64,000 bases of DNA from Thinopyrum elongatum. Lineage: Eukaryota; Streptophyta; Magnoliopsida; Poales; Poaceae. The notes beneath the pieces were generated by a model that was given only the letters and a program-made list of their open reading frames with translations, had not been told where the DNA came from and searched no databases. The position numbers and the translations under genes were made by a program. This document shows, piece after piece, positions 21,731 to 31,244 of the stretch (position 1 is its first letter; every line of letters begins with the position of its first letter). Location of the stretch: NCBI GenBank assembly GCA_011799875.1, contig CM022301.1:210635888-210699887 (forward strand), read 5' to 3'.

Positions 21731-22496
21731 ATGGCACCGGTCCTTCGTCATCGCTCAGCCACTCCACCGTCATCAGAGGACAGCTCCAACTAGGAGGCTA
21801 CACCGCGGCGGCGGCGCAGTCCCCTGCGTAGTGTAGTGCGCGTGGCGTCCCTGTTGGGTGTGCGCGGAACACCCACCACACGCTCCACCACCGCTGCCCG
21901 TCAGTAGCTATTGCCAGCTGCCTTTGCCGCCACCCCACCGTCTGCCGCTGTGGCCGCCACACCACCGTCGAAAGCCAGGGCCATCGCCCGCTCTGCCGCC
22001 ACGGCCCGAAGGTGGGAGGTGGCCGTCGTGGCCGCCACCCCACTGCTGGCCACCATGGCAATCACCCGCTCCGTCACCGCGGCCCGAAGGCGGGAGGTGG
22101 TGGTCGTGGCCGCCACCCCGAAGGCGGGAGGTGGTGGTCGTGGTCACTGCCGCCGGGGTCATCACCCGCTCCGCCACCACCGCCCGAAGGCGGGAGGCGG
22201 AGGTTGAGGCCCGCATGTGCGTCAGCGACCATGCGCGCTACACCAAGTTCCTGCGGGAGGAGGAGGAGCGCCTCATCGAGCACGCAAAGAGCCTTACCGT
22301 TGTTGTGGCCGCAGCACATGCCGCCGCAGAGGCGAGGAATGAGGAGATCTACTAGGAGAACCACCGCTTAGAGTGGGATCATCTGGAGCAACAATGGGCG
22401 TTCGAGGTGAGCGTCGCTGAAGGTGCAGCAGCGGCAGGCACCGTATTGCAGTTGTCCAGCTCATCGGTAGGCTCCTCCTCCTCTGCCTCTTACTGA
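21731..22496 (+). pseudogene. Ala/Arg/Pro-rich coiled-coil-like cargo gene (broken)
   Basis: ATG 21731 gives MAPVLRHRSATPPSSEDSSN, then a stop at 21791. The reading shifts into another frame from about 21858. The recognisable C-terminal half is DHARYTKFLREEEERLIEHA, then AAAHAAAEARNEEIY, a stop at 22353, then ENHRLEWDHLEQQWAFEVSV and a Ser-rich end finishing SSASY at 22496. The helical, charged C-terminus may form a coiled coil. The middle is swollen by a GC-rich minisatellite (21981-22210). A TATA box and leader precede it, so it was once a transcribed unit. I do not know the family's function. Confidence 0.5.
21981..22210. repeat. GC-rich minisatellite in the cargo gene
   Basis: Three to four imperfect units combine CACCCGCTCCGCCACC with GCCCGAAGGCGGGAGGTGG and GTCGTGGCCGCCACC. 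GGCGGGAGGTGGTGGTCGTGG occurs twice within about 40 bases near 22090-22140. It expands an Ala/Arg-coding segment and probably caused the frame loss. Confidence 0.65.
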
Positions 22497-22949
22497 GCGT
22501 GCTCGGCAGAGGAGAGGCTGCCGGAAGTAGTACGAAGCCCTCCGTAGTAGTAGTATTTAGGGGCTATTTTGTTCAGTTCATCTGACTATAGATGTGGTGA
22601 AACTGTACAACCTACTTAAAATTAGCTAGTATATATAGTTGAACTAGCTATTTCAGTACGTGGTTGGCAACAATTGGGGAAAAGTTTGGTCGGTTCAGCT
22701 GTTGAGTTGAACTGTTTGTATAAAGAATGACTGCTTAATCTATGAATGAAATCTATGCTTAATTACTTAATTTTAGTTGCAAAAATTAGATAGTGCTAGT
22801 GATTTTTAGCTGCATATTTTGATAAATCGCAGTGTTACAAGGTTGACAAATGGCAATGTTACTAGATCAACAAATGGCAATCTTTCCAGTTTGACAAATG
22901 GCAATATACCCAATATGACAGATGCAAATCTTACCAAATTGGCTGTACG
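22497..22949. other. AT-rich spacer in CACTA
   Basis: Probably the 3' flank of the gene ending at 22496. Near 22820-22930 short units of the form TTGACAAATGGCAAT recur about four times. No gene is supported. Confidence 0.4.
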
Positions 22950-23290
22950 TGGTTGCACACGGGTCATCCAAAACAACTGTTTGCGTTGAAAGGATGTACA
23001 AATCTTGCTCGGCACATTTTCTCTTGGCTTAGCGCCGAAGTCTGGCTTTGCATACCGTATTCAATCTGAACCATTTGCATTGAAGAGATGCACAAATCCG
23101 GCGCTACGAATTTTCCCTTGACTTAAGGGGGAAGACCATAGCTCTCACTTTGCATACGGGTGTTCTATCTAAAACGTTTGTGATCAAGAGCTGCACAAAT
23201 CCTGCTCGGCACATTTTCCCTTGGCTTCCTGGGTTAGCTGTCGGTTTGCATACGGGTGTTCTAACTAAAACGTTTGCGATGAGTGTTTTA
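22950..23290. repeat. ~95-103-bp tandem repeat with subterminal-like motifs
   Basis: Three copies each hold GCACAAATCC, then CGGCACATTTTCCCTTGGC, CTTTGCATACGGGTGTTC and AAAACGTTTGCGATGA. ACAAATC landmarks fall at 22998, 23092 and 23195. The AAACGTTTGCGATG part is the same motif as in the element's subterminal repeats, although this is 3.5 kb inside. Confidence 0.65.
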
Positions 23291-23449
23291 TATTTAAAAA
23301 CCATTGACATTTTTTTCAAAAGAAAATCGTTTGATAAGTCTGTACATTAAGAGAGAAAAACGCAAGTTCATTCAAACCATATCTTTCATTCAGTCACACT
23401 GCGAATTTATATTCATATGATCGAGATACAGAATTAAACCCAAAAAAAA

Positions 23450-24016
23450 CTATTTCCGGCGGCGATAGAGGCGGCGTGCCGCGCCGGTGTTGTCGTTGTT
23501 GTCCTCCGGGACGCCGTTGTTGAAGTCTTCAATGCAGCACATAATGTTCTTCACTTGGAAATCAAACATCATGTCGCCGCGTGATCGATGGGCGAGGCGC
23601 GGGAGGACGACAACTGGTGGCGCTGCGAGGTAGTGGTCGACGACGGCGTCCCATGCCACTAAGGGGGGTGCGCGCACGGGCATGAGCACGGCGGGTGCAG
23701 GCGTGCACGGGCACGGGCACGGGCACTCACGCTGGCATGTACATGAGCTCGCGCGGGTCCGCGGAGACCTTGCTGGCGCCCGCGGCTTCCAGCTCTGCGA
23801 TAGTGCTCGGCGACCAACCCGTCAATGCTACGAGGATGGTCACTAGCGTGGGCGCGGGGATGGGAGCTGGGACAGGCGCGGGGGTAGCACCGCCGCGGCC
23901 AGCTCGTTCAGGGCCATGTCCATGAGGCCCCATTCCTCCTTATTTTCTATCTCCTCCGGATTGGAGTCGACTTCAACAAACTTGAAGACTAGTGGCTGAT
24001 GATCCTTCTGCGCCAT
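23450..24016 (-). pseudogene. Unknown cargo gene with Pro/Ala spacer, two frameshifts
   Basis: The start is at 24016 (MAQKDHQPLVFKFVEVDSNP) and the reading runs through EEWGLMDMALNELAAAV. The frame then changes within a Pro/Ala repeat (about 23850-23930) to ILVALTGWSPSTIAELEAAG and DPRELMYMPA. It changes again in a GTGCACGGGCAC-type repeat (about 23690-23720) to PPLVAWDAVVDHYLAAPPVV and RGDMMFDFQVKNIMCCIEDF, ending at 23450. The three pieces follow one another on the minus strand with frame breaks only inside simple repeats, so one ancestral gene of about 190 codons is likely. I do not recognise the family. Confidence 0.5.
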
Positions 24017-24473
24017 GGTGGTGGTGGAGGTCTGCGGGAGGGAGGGGAATGGGAGGCGAACAGTAAGACCGCCCGTATTAAACAGCGGCTCGGGCGCCAT
24101 TAATGGAGAGGATGCGAGCAAGGTGGGCGGCCATGGAAGTCAAAGGGCTCGCTTCCCAGTGAGCCTGCGCAGCGTGCAGCTCGCATGCTTCCCGGTGAGC
24201 CTGCGCATTGGAGGACAGCTTGCACGCCTCTCGGTCAGCCTGCGCACCGGACTGCGCTCACACGCCTCTTGTTCAGTCAAGCAGCTGTCCGCATGGCACC
24301 TCCTATAGCCATTAAAACCAAGACACGTGGCATCACATGAATGGTTAACAGAACGCACACGATTTAAATTATACAAATGTTTGAGAAAGTAAAGTGACAA
24401 CTATTTTTTTAAATGCCTTTGTTGGCTGTTATTCTAGTGCGCCTTCTCTCAAAATGGACACGAAAAATACCAC
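24017..24473. other. Spacer in CACTA with short CAGCCTGCGCA repeats
   Basis: Between 24145 and 24270 a motif like TCCCGGTGAGCCTGCGCA occurs about three times with variants. No coding region is supported. This is the upstream flank of the minus-strand gene at 23450-24016. Confidence 0.35.
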
Positions 24474-26780
24474 AGCATGTCCGGTGCCATTCCATGATAG
24501 CATGCCAAGTTTCATGAATTTAAGACGAGTTTTGGATTTACTAGAATTTGAAAACAAAGTATCTCAATGTTTTGCCGGCAATCAATAGTGCCCTGGTGTT
24601 TGAAATTCATTCCCATTTCTTGCATGGGACCTAAGCATGCACCCAAGGACACACATTTCATATGTCAAACCATTTTCTGCACTGGAGCATGTGCATGTAG
24701 TTCAAATTTGAATTATGCACATAAAATGCCTAGAAAACCCAGTTAATGTATAAAAATGTCCAAGCGAACCCTGAAAAATCCCAAAAATTGACACAACACT
24801 CCTGTCGTTCTATGTTGACACTAGAAAAAATTTGAAAGCAAGAAGAGGCAACGGATATCGTTTCGTCCCCAAGGGTGGCACGTTCCCTACCGAAACCATC
24901 AGGCTTGTTGTGAGAAGCTCTGGTTTGCGAGAACCTTATACCCAAACCTGCACCAAATGGGACAATTTTTTTACCACAACATGTTGATGCCGCTCCATGA
25001 TAGCATGTCAAGTTTCATGAACTTCAGACGAGTTTTGGATTTACTAGAATTTAAAACCATGTATCTTAATGTTTGCAGCCGAGCGACGGTGGCAAGGTGT
25101 TTGACATTCATTCCTATTTCTTGCATGGGACCTAAGCATGCAACCAAGGACACATATTTGATTTTTCAAATAATTTACATGCACTGGAGCATGTGCCTGT
25201 AGTTCAAATTTGAATTATGCACATAAATGCATAGAAAACTCAGTTAATGTATAAAAATGTCCAAATGAATCCGAAAATTTCCTAAAATTAACACAACACT
25301 CATGTTGTTCTATGTTGACACTAGAAAAAAAATTGAAATCAAGAAGAGGCAACGGATATTGTTTCGTCCAGAAAGGTGAAACGTTCCCTACCATAACTAT
25401 GAGGCTTGTTGTGAGAAGCTCTGGTTTCTGAGAATCTTATATACCCCAACCTGCCCCAAATGGGACAATGTTTTTACCACAGCATGTTGATGGTGTTCCA
25501 TGCTAGCATGTCAAGTTTCATAAATTTCAGACACGTTTTCGATTTACTAGAATTTAAAAACCATGTATCTCAATGTTAGCGGCCGAGCGACGGTGGCAAG
25601 GTGTTTGACATTCATTCTCATTTCTTGCATGGGACTTAAGCATGCAACCAAGGACACACATTTCAATTTTGAACCCATTTATATGCACTGGAGCATGTGC
25701 ATGTAGTTCAAATTTTAATTATGCACATGAATGCATAGAAAACTCATTTAATGTATAAAAATGTCCAAGCAAACCCCGAAAAATCCCAAAAATTGACACA
25801 ACACTCCTATTGTTCTATGTCAACACGAGAAAAATTTTGAAAGTAAGAAGAGACAACAGATATCGTTTCGTCCCCCAAGGTGGCACGTTCCCTACCGAAA
25901 CCATCAGGCTTGTTGTGAGAGAAGCTCTGGTTTGCGAGAAGCTTATACCCAAACCTGCCCCAAATGGGACAATATTTTTACCACGGCATGTTGATGCCGT
26001 TCCATGATATCATGTCAAGTTTCATGAATTTCAGATGAGTTTTCAATTTAATAGAATTTTAAAACCATGCATCTCAATGTTAGCGGCCGAGCGACAGTGT
26101 CAAGGTGTTTGACATTCATTCTCATTTCTTGCATGTGACCTAAGCTTGCAACCAAGGACACACATTTGATTTTGCAACTTGTTTTTATGGACTGGAGCAT
26201 GTGCATGTAGTTCAATTTTGAATTATGCACATAAATGCCTAGAAAACTCAGTTAACGTATAAAAATGTCCAAACGATCCTCGAAAAATTCCAAAATTTAA
26301 CACGACACTCCTGTTGTTCTATGTTGACACCAGGAAAAAAATGAAAGCAAGAAGAGGCGACGAATATCGTTTTGTCCACAAAGGTGACACGTTTCCCTAA
26401 TGGAACCATGAGACATCTTGTGAGAAGCTCTGGTTTGTGAGAAGCTTATACCATAACCTGCCCCAAATGGGACAATATTGTTTACCCCAGCATGTTGATG
26501 CCATTCCATGATAGCATGCCAAGGTTCATGAATTTCAGATGGGTTTTGGATTTACTAGAATTACAAAAGCAAGTACCTCAACGTTTGCCGGAGAGCCACG
26601 GTGCCGCGGTGTTCAAATTCATCCCCATTTCTTGCATGGGACATAAGCATAAACCCATGGACACATATATGATTTTACAACCCATGTTGGTGCACCGGAG
26701 CATGTGCATGTAGTTTAATTTTGAATTGTGCACCTGAAATGGCTAGAAAACCAATTTAATGTATAAAATGTCCAAAAGAA
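24474..26780. repeat. ~505-bp tandem array, about 4.5 copies
   Basis: The landmark GCATGTTGATGCC-(N)-TTCCATGATAGC recurs at about 24977, 25483, 25987 and 26491, and in altered form at 24474, giving a period of 504-506 bp. Each unit also holds GTTTTGGATTTACTAGAATT, TTCTTGCATGGGACCTAAGC, CTGGAGCATGTGCATGTAG, GGCAACGGATATCGTTTCGT and CCAAATGGGACAAT in the same order. Copies differ by many point changes. A short open frame (FMNFRRVLDLLEF) recurs but is broken elsewhere, so I do not call a gene. Confidence 0.85.
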
Positions 26781-27105
26781 CCCTGAATAATTCCAATTTT
26801 TTTATGACACACATATAGTTGCATGTTCACTGCAGATAAAAGTTCTAGCAATTCAAACACCCTCCATTGTCGCTGTGACCCCATTATGTAATTCAAATCA
26901 AGATGAAAAATCAAGTAGATCGCACATAATTTATTATCACCAACCGTGTGAGATGCAGTACAAAATATCTTGGAGCACCGTCGGTGTATAGTAGGCCTAT
27001 GGCTTATGCGAGAAGGTGCGTCGGCTATAGTCCATAGCCGGCGTGTCAAGCACACTTGCTCGCTCCCCAAATATCATTTCACTGTTCAATCGTCGCCGGT
27101 GAAAG
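26781..27105. other. Spacer before the Ala-rich cargo gene
   Basis: Mostly AT-rich with a short perfect dyad (CGGCTAT-AGTCC-ATAGCCG) near 27022-27040. It is probably the 5' flank of the next gene. No clear TATA box is seen. Confidence 0.35.
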
Positions 27106-27698
27106 ATGGGGATGTGGACCCGCGTCATGAGGGCAACTTCGGCAGCCCACTCCAGCGAGAGCGAGTCCACAGCCGCCATGCGCATGCTAACAAGGTGCAT
27201 GAGCGCGGCCGCAATCTGCGACTGGGCGGCCAAGGCAGCCCAAACGGCCGTCGTTGCTTCTTAGGTGGCAGCAGCAACATCTGCCTCGGGGATAGCAACT
27301 GGCGAGAGTGGCACAGCAGCTGTCCATTCTGCAGTGGCAGCCTTAGCCCTGATGGAGGCCGCCCACGCCCAACTCGTGGCGGTCACTGCACAAATCGAAC
27401 GAAGCTTCTCCGACAACGGTCGGCAACCCACGACCGAAGAGTTGGCAATCGCCGAGAGCGTTCGAGCAGCTGTCTGTTCCTCCGTCACATACCTTGCCAC
27501 GACGGAGCCCGTCCAAGCCCAGATCACGGCCGCCCACGCCCAGCTCGTGGCGGCCTTTCCAAAGAGATGACGGACGCAGATGGCGAGATGCTTGCCGAGT
27601 ATGTTGCGATGGATGCCATGGAGCCCCTTCCCCAGGAGACCATCGGGCGCGAGCTGGACATGGAGGAGGCGGCAGAGATCGACGAGCACCAGCCATAG
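27106..27698 (+). pseudogene. Ala-rich helical cargo gene, one stop and one frameshift
   Basis: ATG 27106 starts MGMWTRVMRATSAAHSSESE. An in-frame TAG stands at 27262, and the reading continues as SASGIATGESGTAAVHSAVA, QIERSFSDNGRQPTTEELAI and AAHAQLVAAFPKR to a stop at 27568. One frame change near the end gives DADGEMLAEYVAMDAMEPLP and AEIDEHQP, ending at 27698. The protein is about 195 residues, Ala-rich, with the phrase AHAQLVA repeated, which suggests long helices. I do not know the family. It lies between the 505-bp array and a second cluster of CACTA-type motifs near 27900. Confidence 0.45.
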
Positions 27699-27894
27699 TA
27701 GTACTCTTTGTTTTGTTTAATTAAGAGCGCCGGTCTTTAATTTGTTAGAGTAATGTTTAGGTCAGCTAGCTCTGTTTAATTGCTGAACTTGCTCGATTAA
27801 GAAGTGTGGGTGTGCTGTAGTCTCCTTTGTGTACCCAAATTATGCAATGACATGGATGACCACTGTAACCAGGGAAATTCGAACCAAAATTTTT

Positions 27895-27995
27895 GACGTT
27901 CAAACTCATCACACACGGGTTAAGCTATCTGAATCGTTTGTGATGTTCACATATCGTACGCAGTTCTGAATAAGGGACCGTGTCTGATGACACTT
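27895..27995. repeat. Internal cluster of CACTA subterminal-like motifs
   Basis: CACACACGGGTTAAGC, AATCGTTTGTGATG, TCGTACGCAGTTC and CCGTGTCTGATGAC occur within 100 bases. They resemble the element's end repeats but lie 3.3 kb from its right terminus, just before the leader of the next gene. Confidence 0.5.
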
Positions 27996-28246
27996 TGCGC
28001 GCCAGTTTTTTCGCTGAACCGATTCAAAATTTTCGGCTTCCGTGGAAATATCTACCTCCCCGCCCCTCCCCCTTACCAAAAGCCACATTTCCCCTGTTTC
28101 CGCCTTCCTTTCCAAGTTGAAACCTTCACTCCTTGCTTGCAGCGCCGCCTCCTCGCCGGCGACCCTCCTTCACGCTGCTCGGCCTCGTCTATCCAGGCAG
28201 GTAATCCACACCCGACCCCCATCCTCCTCCTCCTTCCACATCCCAC

Positions 28247-28462
28247 ATGCCCCGACCGCCGGCGCGACACCTTCCACCCAAATCACCGACCCCTCCACCA
28301 AATAAGCGCTGCCCTAAGCCATGGTGCATGCAGTATAGCCAGGAGCTCAAGGAGCATTTGGCAGCGGAGAAGCAAATCGCGGCCGCACGTGCGGATGAGG
28401 TCGCGATGGCTGCCATTTGTGCTGACCCCCAGATCTTGGAGGAGCACCTTGCCATTTGCTAG
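28247..28462 (+). CDS. Small cargo ORF, possibly 5' exon of the B3 gene
   Basis: ATG 28247 gives a 71-residue frame: a Pro-rich start (PPARHLPPKSPTPPPN), then a charged helical part with CMQYSQELKEHLAAEKQIAA and ADPQILEEHLAIC. It is preceded by a C/T-rich leader (28060-28200) containing CAG|GTAATCC, a possible 5'-UTR splice donor at about 28199. It lies upstream of the B3 exons on the same strand, parted from them by a 1-kb repeat array, so it may be the first coding exon of that gene. However, the frame ends in TAG at 28460 with no clear donor before it. The link is a guess. Confidence 0.4.
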   Translation: MPRPPARHLPPKSPTPPPNKRCPKPWCMQYSQELKEHLAAEKQIAAARADEVAMAAICADPQILEEHLAIC

Positions 28463-28554
28463 CTACGCCGGTTAAGCATGCTCAGTTTAGCCGTTGCGTG
28501 TGCTGCTCCTGCCTTTCCTTAACAAATTCTAGTGAATTGTGCTATCTAATTTTA

Positions 28555-29545
28555 CCATGCAATCTGTTGCTCTAGTGTATATGTTCTATATGTCATGCAA
28601 TGTGGTGCTCACTTATTAACTGTTTGGTTAATTAGTTGTCGTCCTCAGTTAATTGCTTGGTTCAATTCTGCAAATGTGATGTTCAATTCTTCAGGCTGCA
28701 ATTTTGTATTGTCTTCCATGTGAGAAATAAATCGAATTTATCTTTACAAAATACATGAGAAATGAATACAATTGCTATATTTCCAAGTTGTCAAGCATGC
28801 TTGGTTTGGTTAACTGTCTGATCTTCTAGTATGTTATACATTGTGCAATGTGGTGCTCAGTTAACGTTTGGTTCATTTGTTGTGGTGTTTAGTTAACTGT
28901 TTGGTTCAATTCTGCAATGCGATGTTCAATAGTTGTGGGTGCATTCTGTTATTGTATACCATGTGAGAAGTAAATCGAAATTGGCTGTACTAAATACATG
29001 AGAAACAAATACAATTGCTATATTTCCAAGTTGTTAAGCATGCTTGGTTTGGTTAATTGTCTGATCTTCTATTAGCAGTATGTTATATTGTGCAATGTGG
29101 TGCCCAGTTAATGTTTGGTTCTTTTGTTGTGGTGTTTAGTTAACTGTTTGGTTCAATTCTGCAATGCGACGTTCAATTGTTGTGGGTGCATTCTGTTATT
29201 GTATACCATGTGAGAAATAAATTGAATTTGGCTGTACTAAATACATGAGAAACAAATACAATTGCTATATTTCCAAGTTGTTAAGCATGCTTGGTCTGGT
29301 TAACTGTCTGATCTTCTATTAGGAGTATGTTATATTGTGCAATGTGGTACTTAACTAATGTTTGGTTCATTTGTTGTGGTGTTTAGTTAACTGCTTGGTT
29401 CAATTCTGCAATGCGATGTCCAATTGTCATGGGTAGAATTTTGTATTGTTGTGCATGTGAGGAATAAATCGAATTTGGCTGCACTTAATACATGAGAAAC
29501 ATATACAAGTGCTATATTTCCTAGTTCTTAATCATGCTTGGTTTG
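28555..29545. repeat. ~247-bp tandem array, about four copies
   Basis: GTGCAATGTGGTGC landmarks fall near 28597, 28845, 29092 and 29339. Each unit also holds AACTGTTTGGTTCAATTCTG, CATGTGAGAAATAAATCGAA, AATACATGAGAAACAAATAC, TTGCTATATTTCCAAGTTGT and AAGCATGCTTGGTTTGG. The last copies are more diverged. It lies between the ORF at 28247 and the B3 exons, so it would be intronic if they are one gene. Confidence 0.8.
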
Positions 29546-29815
29546 GATAAATGGGTTTTCCATGTGGCTTGAATAAATCTGATGAATCTGCAATGTGCTT
29601 ATTTTTCATCAACATATTTTACTGATAGCATGCATACCCTCACTTAACCTAATGACTAACTACCTTATATGTGTTGAAGGGAAACAATGGGAAGCACTGA
29701 GGTTTACAATCGAGGTTAGCACTTGCATGGTCCGTTGTCTAATAGCACATTATTGTGAAATTGCAGGAACCATTCTAATATTTAGGTTTTTAACAATTTG
29801 GTCTTGCACATGTAG

Positions 29816-30335
29816 GTCCTGCTGTTAGAGGTTTTGACCCACTGTTTGACCCTTTTTGCATATGGGGAAATGAGTTGTCCATGAATATCAATCAAGTCAA
29901 GAAACTCAGAAAGATTGTTAGGATAAAGAAATTAGTGACAAAAAACAACAAGATCTTTGTCTGCACAATGAAGAAGACATCAGTTCACTACAAGATAGTA
30001 CTAACTATTATACCTTGCCTTTTTTTATTCCTTTGCCCCATTTCCAATATAGAGAAGATATTTATGCACATCCTTGTTTTCAGGCCTTTCCAAAGCAGTT
30101 CATTGATGATTACCTCTCAAACCTCCTCTATGGTCAGGAGGCGAGGAAGGTTTTCATACAACACCCACGGTTCAATATTGAAGTGTTCCTGAAGAGGACG
30201 AAGGATGGACGGTCAATCATCCACAGGCACTGGCCTAAACTTGCAAAGACCTTCAACATCAATGAAGGCTCAATATTCGCCTTCGGCTTCAGCAGTTTTC
30301 CAGATGAGATGCATCTGTCTATGTATCGTCTATGA
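29816..30335 (+). CDS. B3 DNA-binding domain gene (last two exons), second copy
   Basis: Exon A is 29816-29997, after the acceptor CATGTAG. Exon B is 30084-30335, after GTTTTCAG. The 86-bp intron sits at the same codon position and phase as in the copy at 922-1445. Shared B3 landmarks are FDPFCIWGNELSMN, FPKQFIDDYLSN, KDGRSIIHRHWPKLAKTF and EGSIFAFGF. The donor reads ATA|GTACTA where the other copy has ATG|GTAAGT, so it may be weakened. Both exons are open. By eye the two proteins share a little under half their residues. In plants B3 domains bind DNA in the major groove; whether this one does is untested. The gene ends about 0.9 kb before the CACTA right terminus. Confidence 0.65.
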
Positions 30336-30589
30336 TGCTAATTTCGAAAGGTTCTAGATGTTGCATGTGAAACTTGGTGCTGGTGCAGTTGTGTAATGGG
30401 GTAGCTGAGTGCTGAAGCTATATGATGTTGTACTCTGATGTATTTCAATTATGAAATCCTGCTTCCCTAATATGGAAATGAAATATATTGTGTGCTTAAT
30501 ATGAAATGTCAATTAGATTAATAAATGGATTATTAATAATAGGGTAATTAGCCTGCTAATGGCTAATTAGCCTGCTAATTGGGTTTTTC
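30336..30589. other. 3' flank of the B3 gene
   Basis: AT-rich sequence with possible polyadenylation context (AATATGAAATG and similar near 30470-30510). A short direct repeat, TAGCCTGCTAAT, occurs at about 30549 and 30570. No other gene is seen. Confidence 0.35.
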
Positions 30590-31244
30590 TATTGCAAACG
30601 GTTATTGAGAAAACACCGTGGGCGATGACCTCAGGCAACGCACACAGTTTCTAGGAATAAACCGTGTTGGATCAATGAACAATCACACACGACATCCTCT
30701 TGAAAACTGTTTGCGTTAGGCCACCTTGCGGAAACGTTTACCACATAAAAACTGTGTGTGATGGACAGCCTTTACCACACAGTTTCTTCTATGCACCGTG
30801 TGTGATGCATTCAATAACGCAAACGATAAAATTGTTAATATCGTGTGCAATGGCAACGCTATCACAAACGATTTAACGGGGAAAATTGTGTGTGATGTAC
30901 AAGCGAACATAAACGTTTTCCTTGGAGCGACTGTGTGGGATGTATATACGAACGGAAACGTTTAGCGGGGACTGACTGTGTGGGATGTACTTACGACCGG
31001 AAATGATTTCGCCTGTATAATTGTATTTTTTTAGCACAACTGTACGTATAACCGTATTTGATCGCTCGCCGGTCGCACACGACCTCATTTTGCCGAGCGT
31101 GTGTGCCAGGAGGGCATATCCCCGACGGTTTCTGGGTCGTGTGGGAAGGACCCCCCTATCGCAGTCACTCACTAGGCGACGGTTCAGAACGCCGTGACGG
31201 AAAGGGGTTAAAAACCATTTGTATAGCACCTCACTGTACCAGTG
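30590..31244. repeat. CACTA right subterminal repeats and terminus
   Basis: Dense motifs of both orientations, such as AAACTGTGTGTGATGG, CACCGTGTGTGATGC, CACACAGTTTC and CGCAAACGATAA, occur about every 35 bases. They run into the conserved terminal block (31117-31244) shared with copy 1 and end CACTGTACCAGTG. GCT follows. Confidence 0.75.

Larger units (their letters stand above)
19475..31244. mobile_element. CACTA transposon carrying host-like genes (copy 2, complete)
   Basis: The left end starts CACTACTGTAGGATGG and the right end finishes CTGTACCAGTG. Both are flanked by GCT (19472-19474 and 31245-31247), the 3-bp duplication expected of CACTA. The two termini share CACT and a looser match beyond it, so the inverted repeats are imperfect. 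Subterminal motif clusters lie inside both ends. The 11.8-kb interior holds an exonuclease pseudogene, three low-complexity genes or remnants, a B3 gene and several tandem arrays. I find no TNPD-like transposase, so it is probably non-autonomous. It lies in the Gypsy antisense-gene region and truncates that gene. Confidence 0.75.

Noticed and set aside
21901..22364. Minus-strand open frames opposite the cargo gene
   Set aside because: They arise from the GC-rich minisatellite and are shadows of the plus-strand frame.
24394..26713. Recurrent small ORF (FMNFRRVLDLLEF) in the 505-bp repeat
   Set aside because: It recurs only because the DNA repeats; frames differ in length and are not preserved between units.
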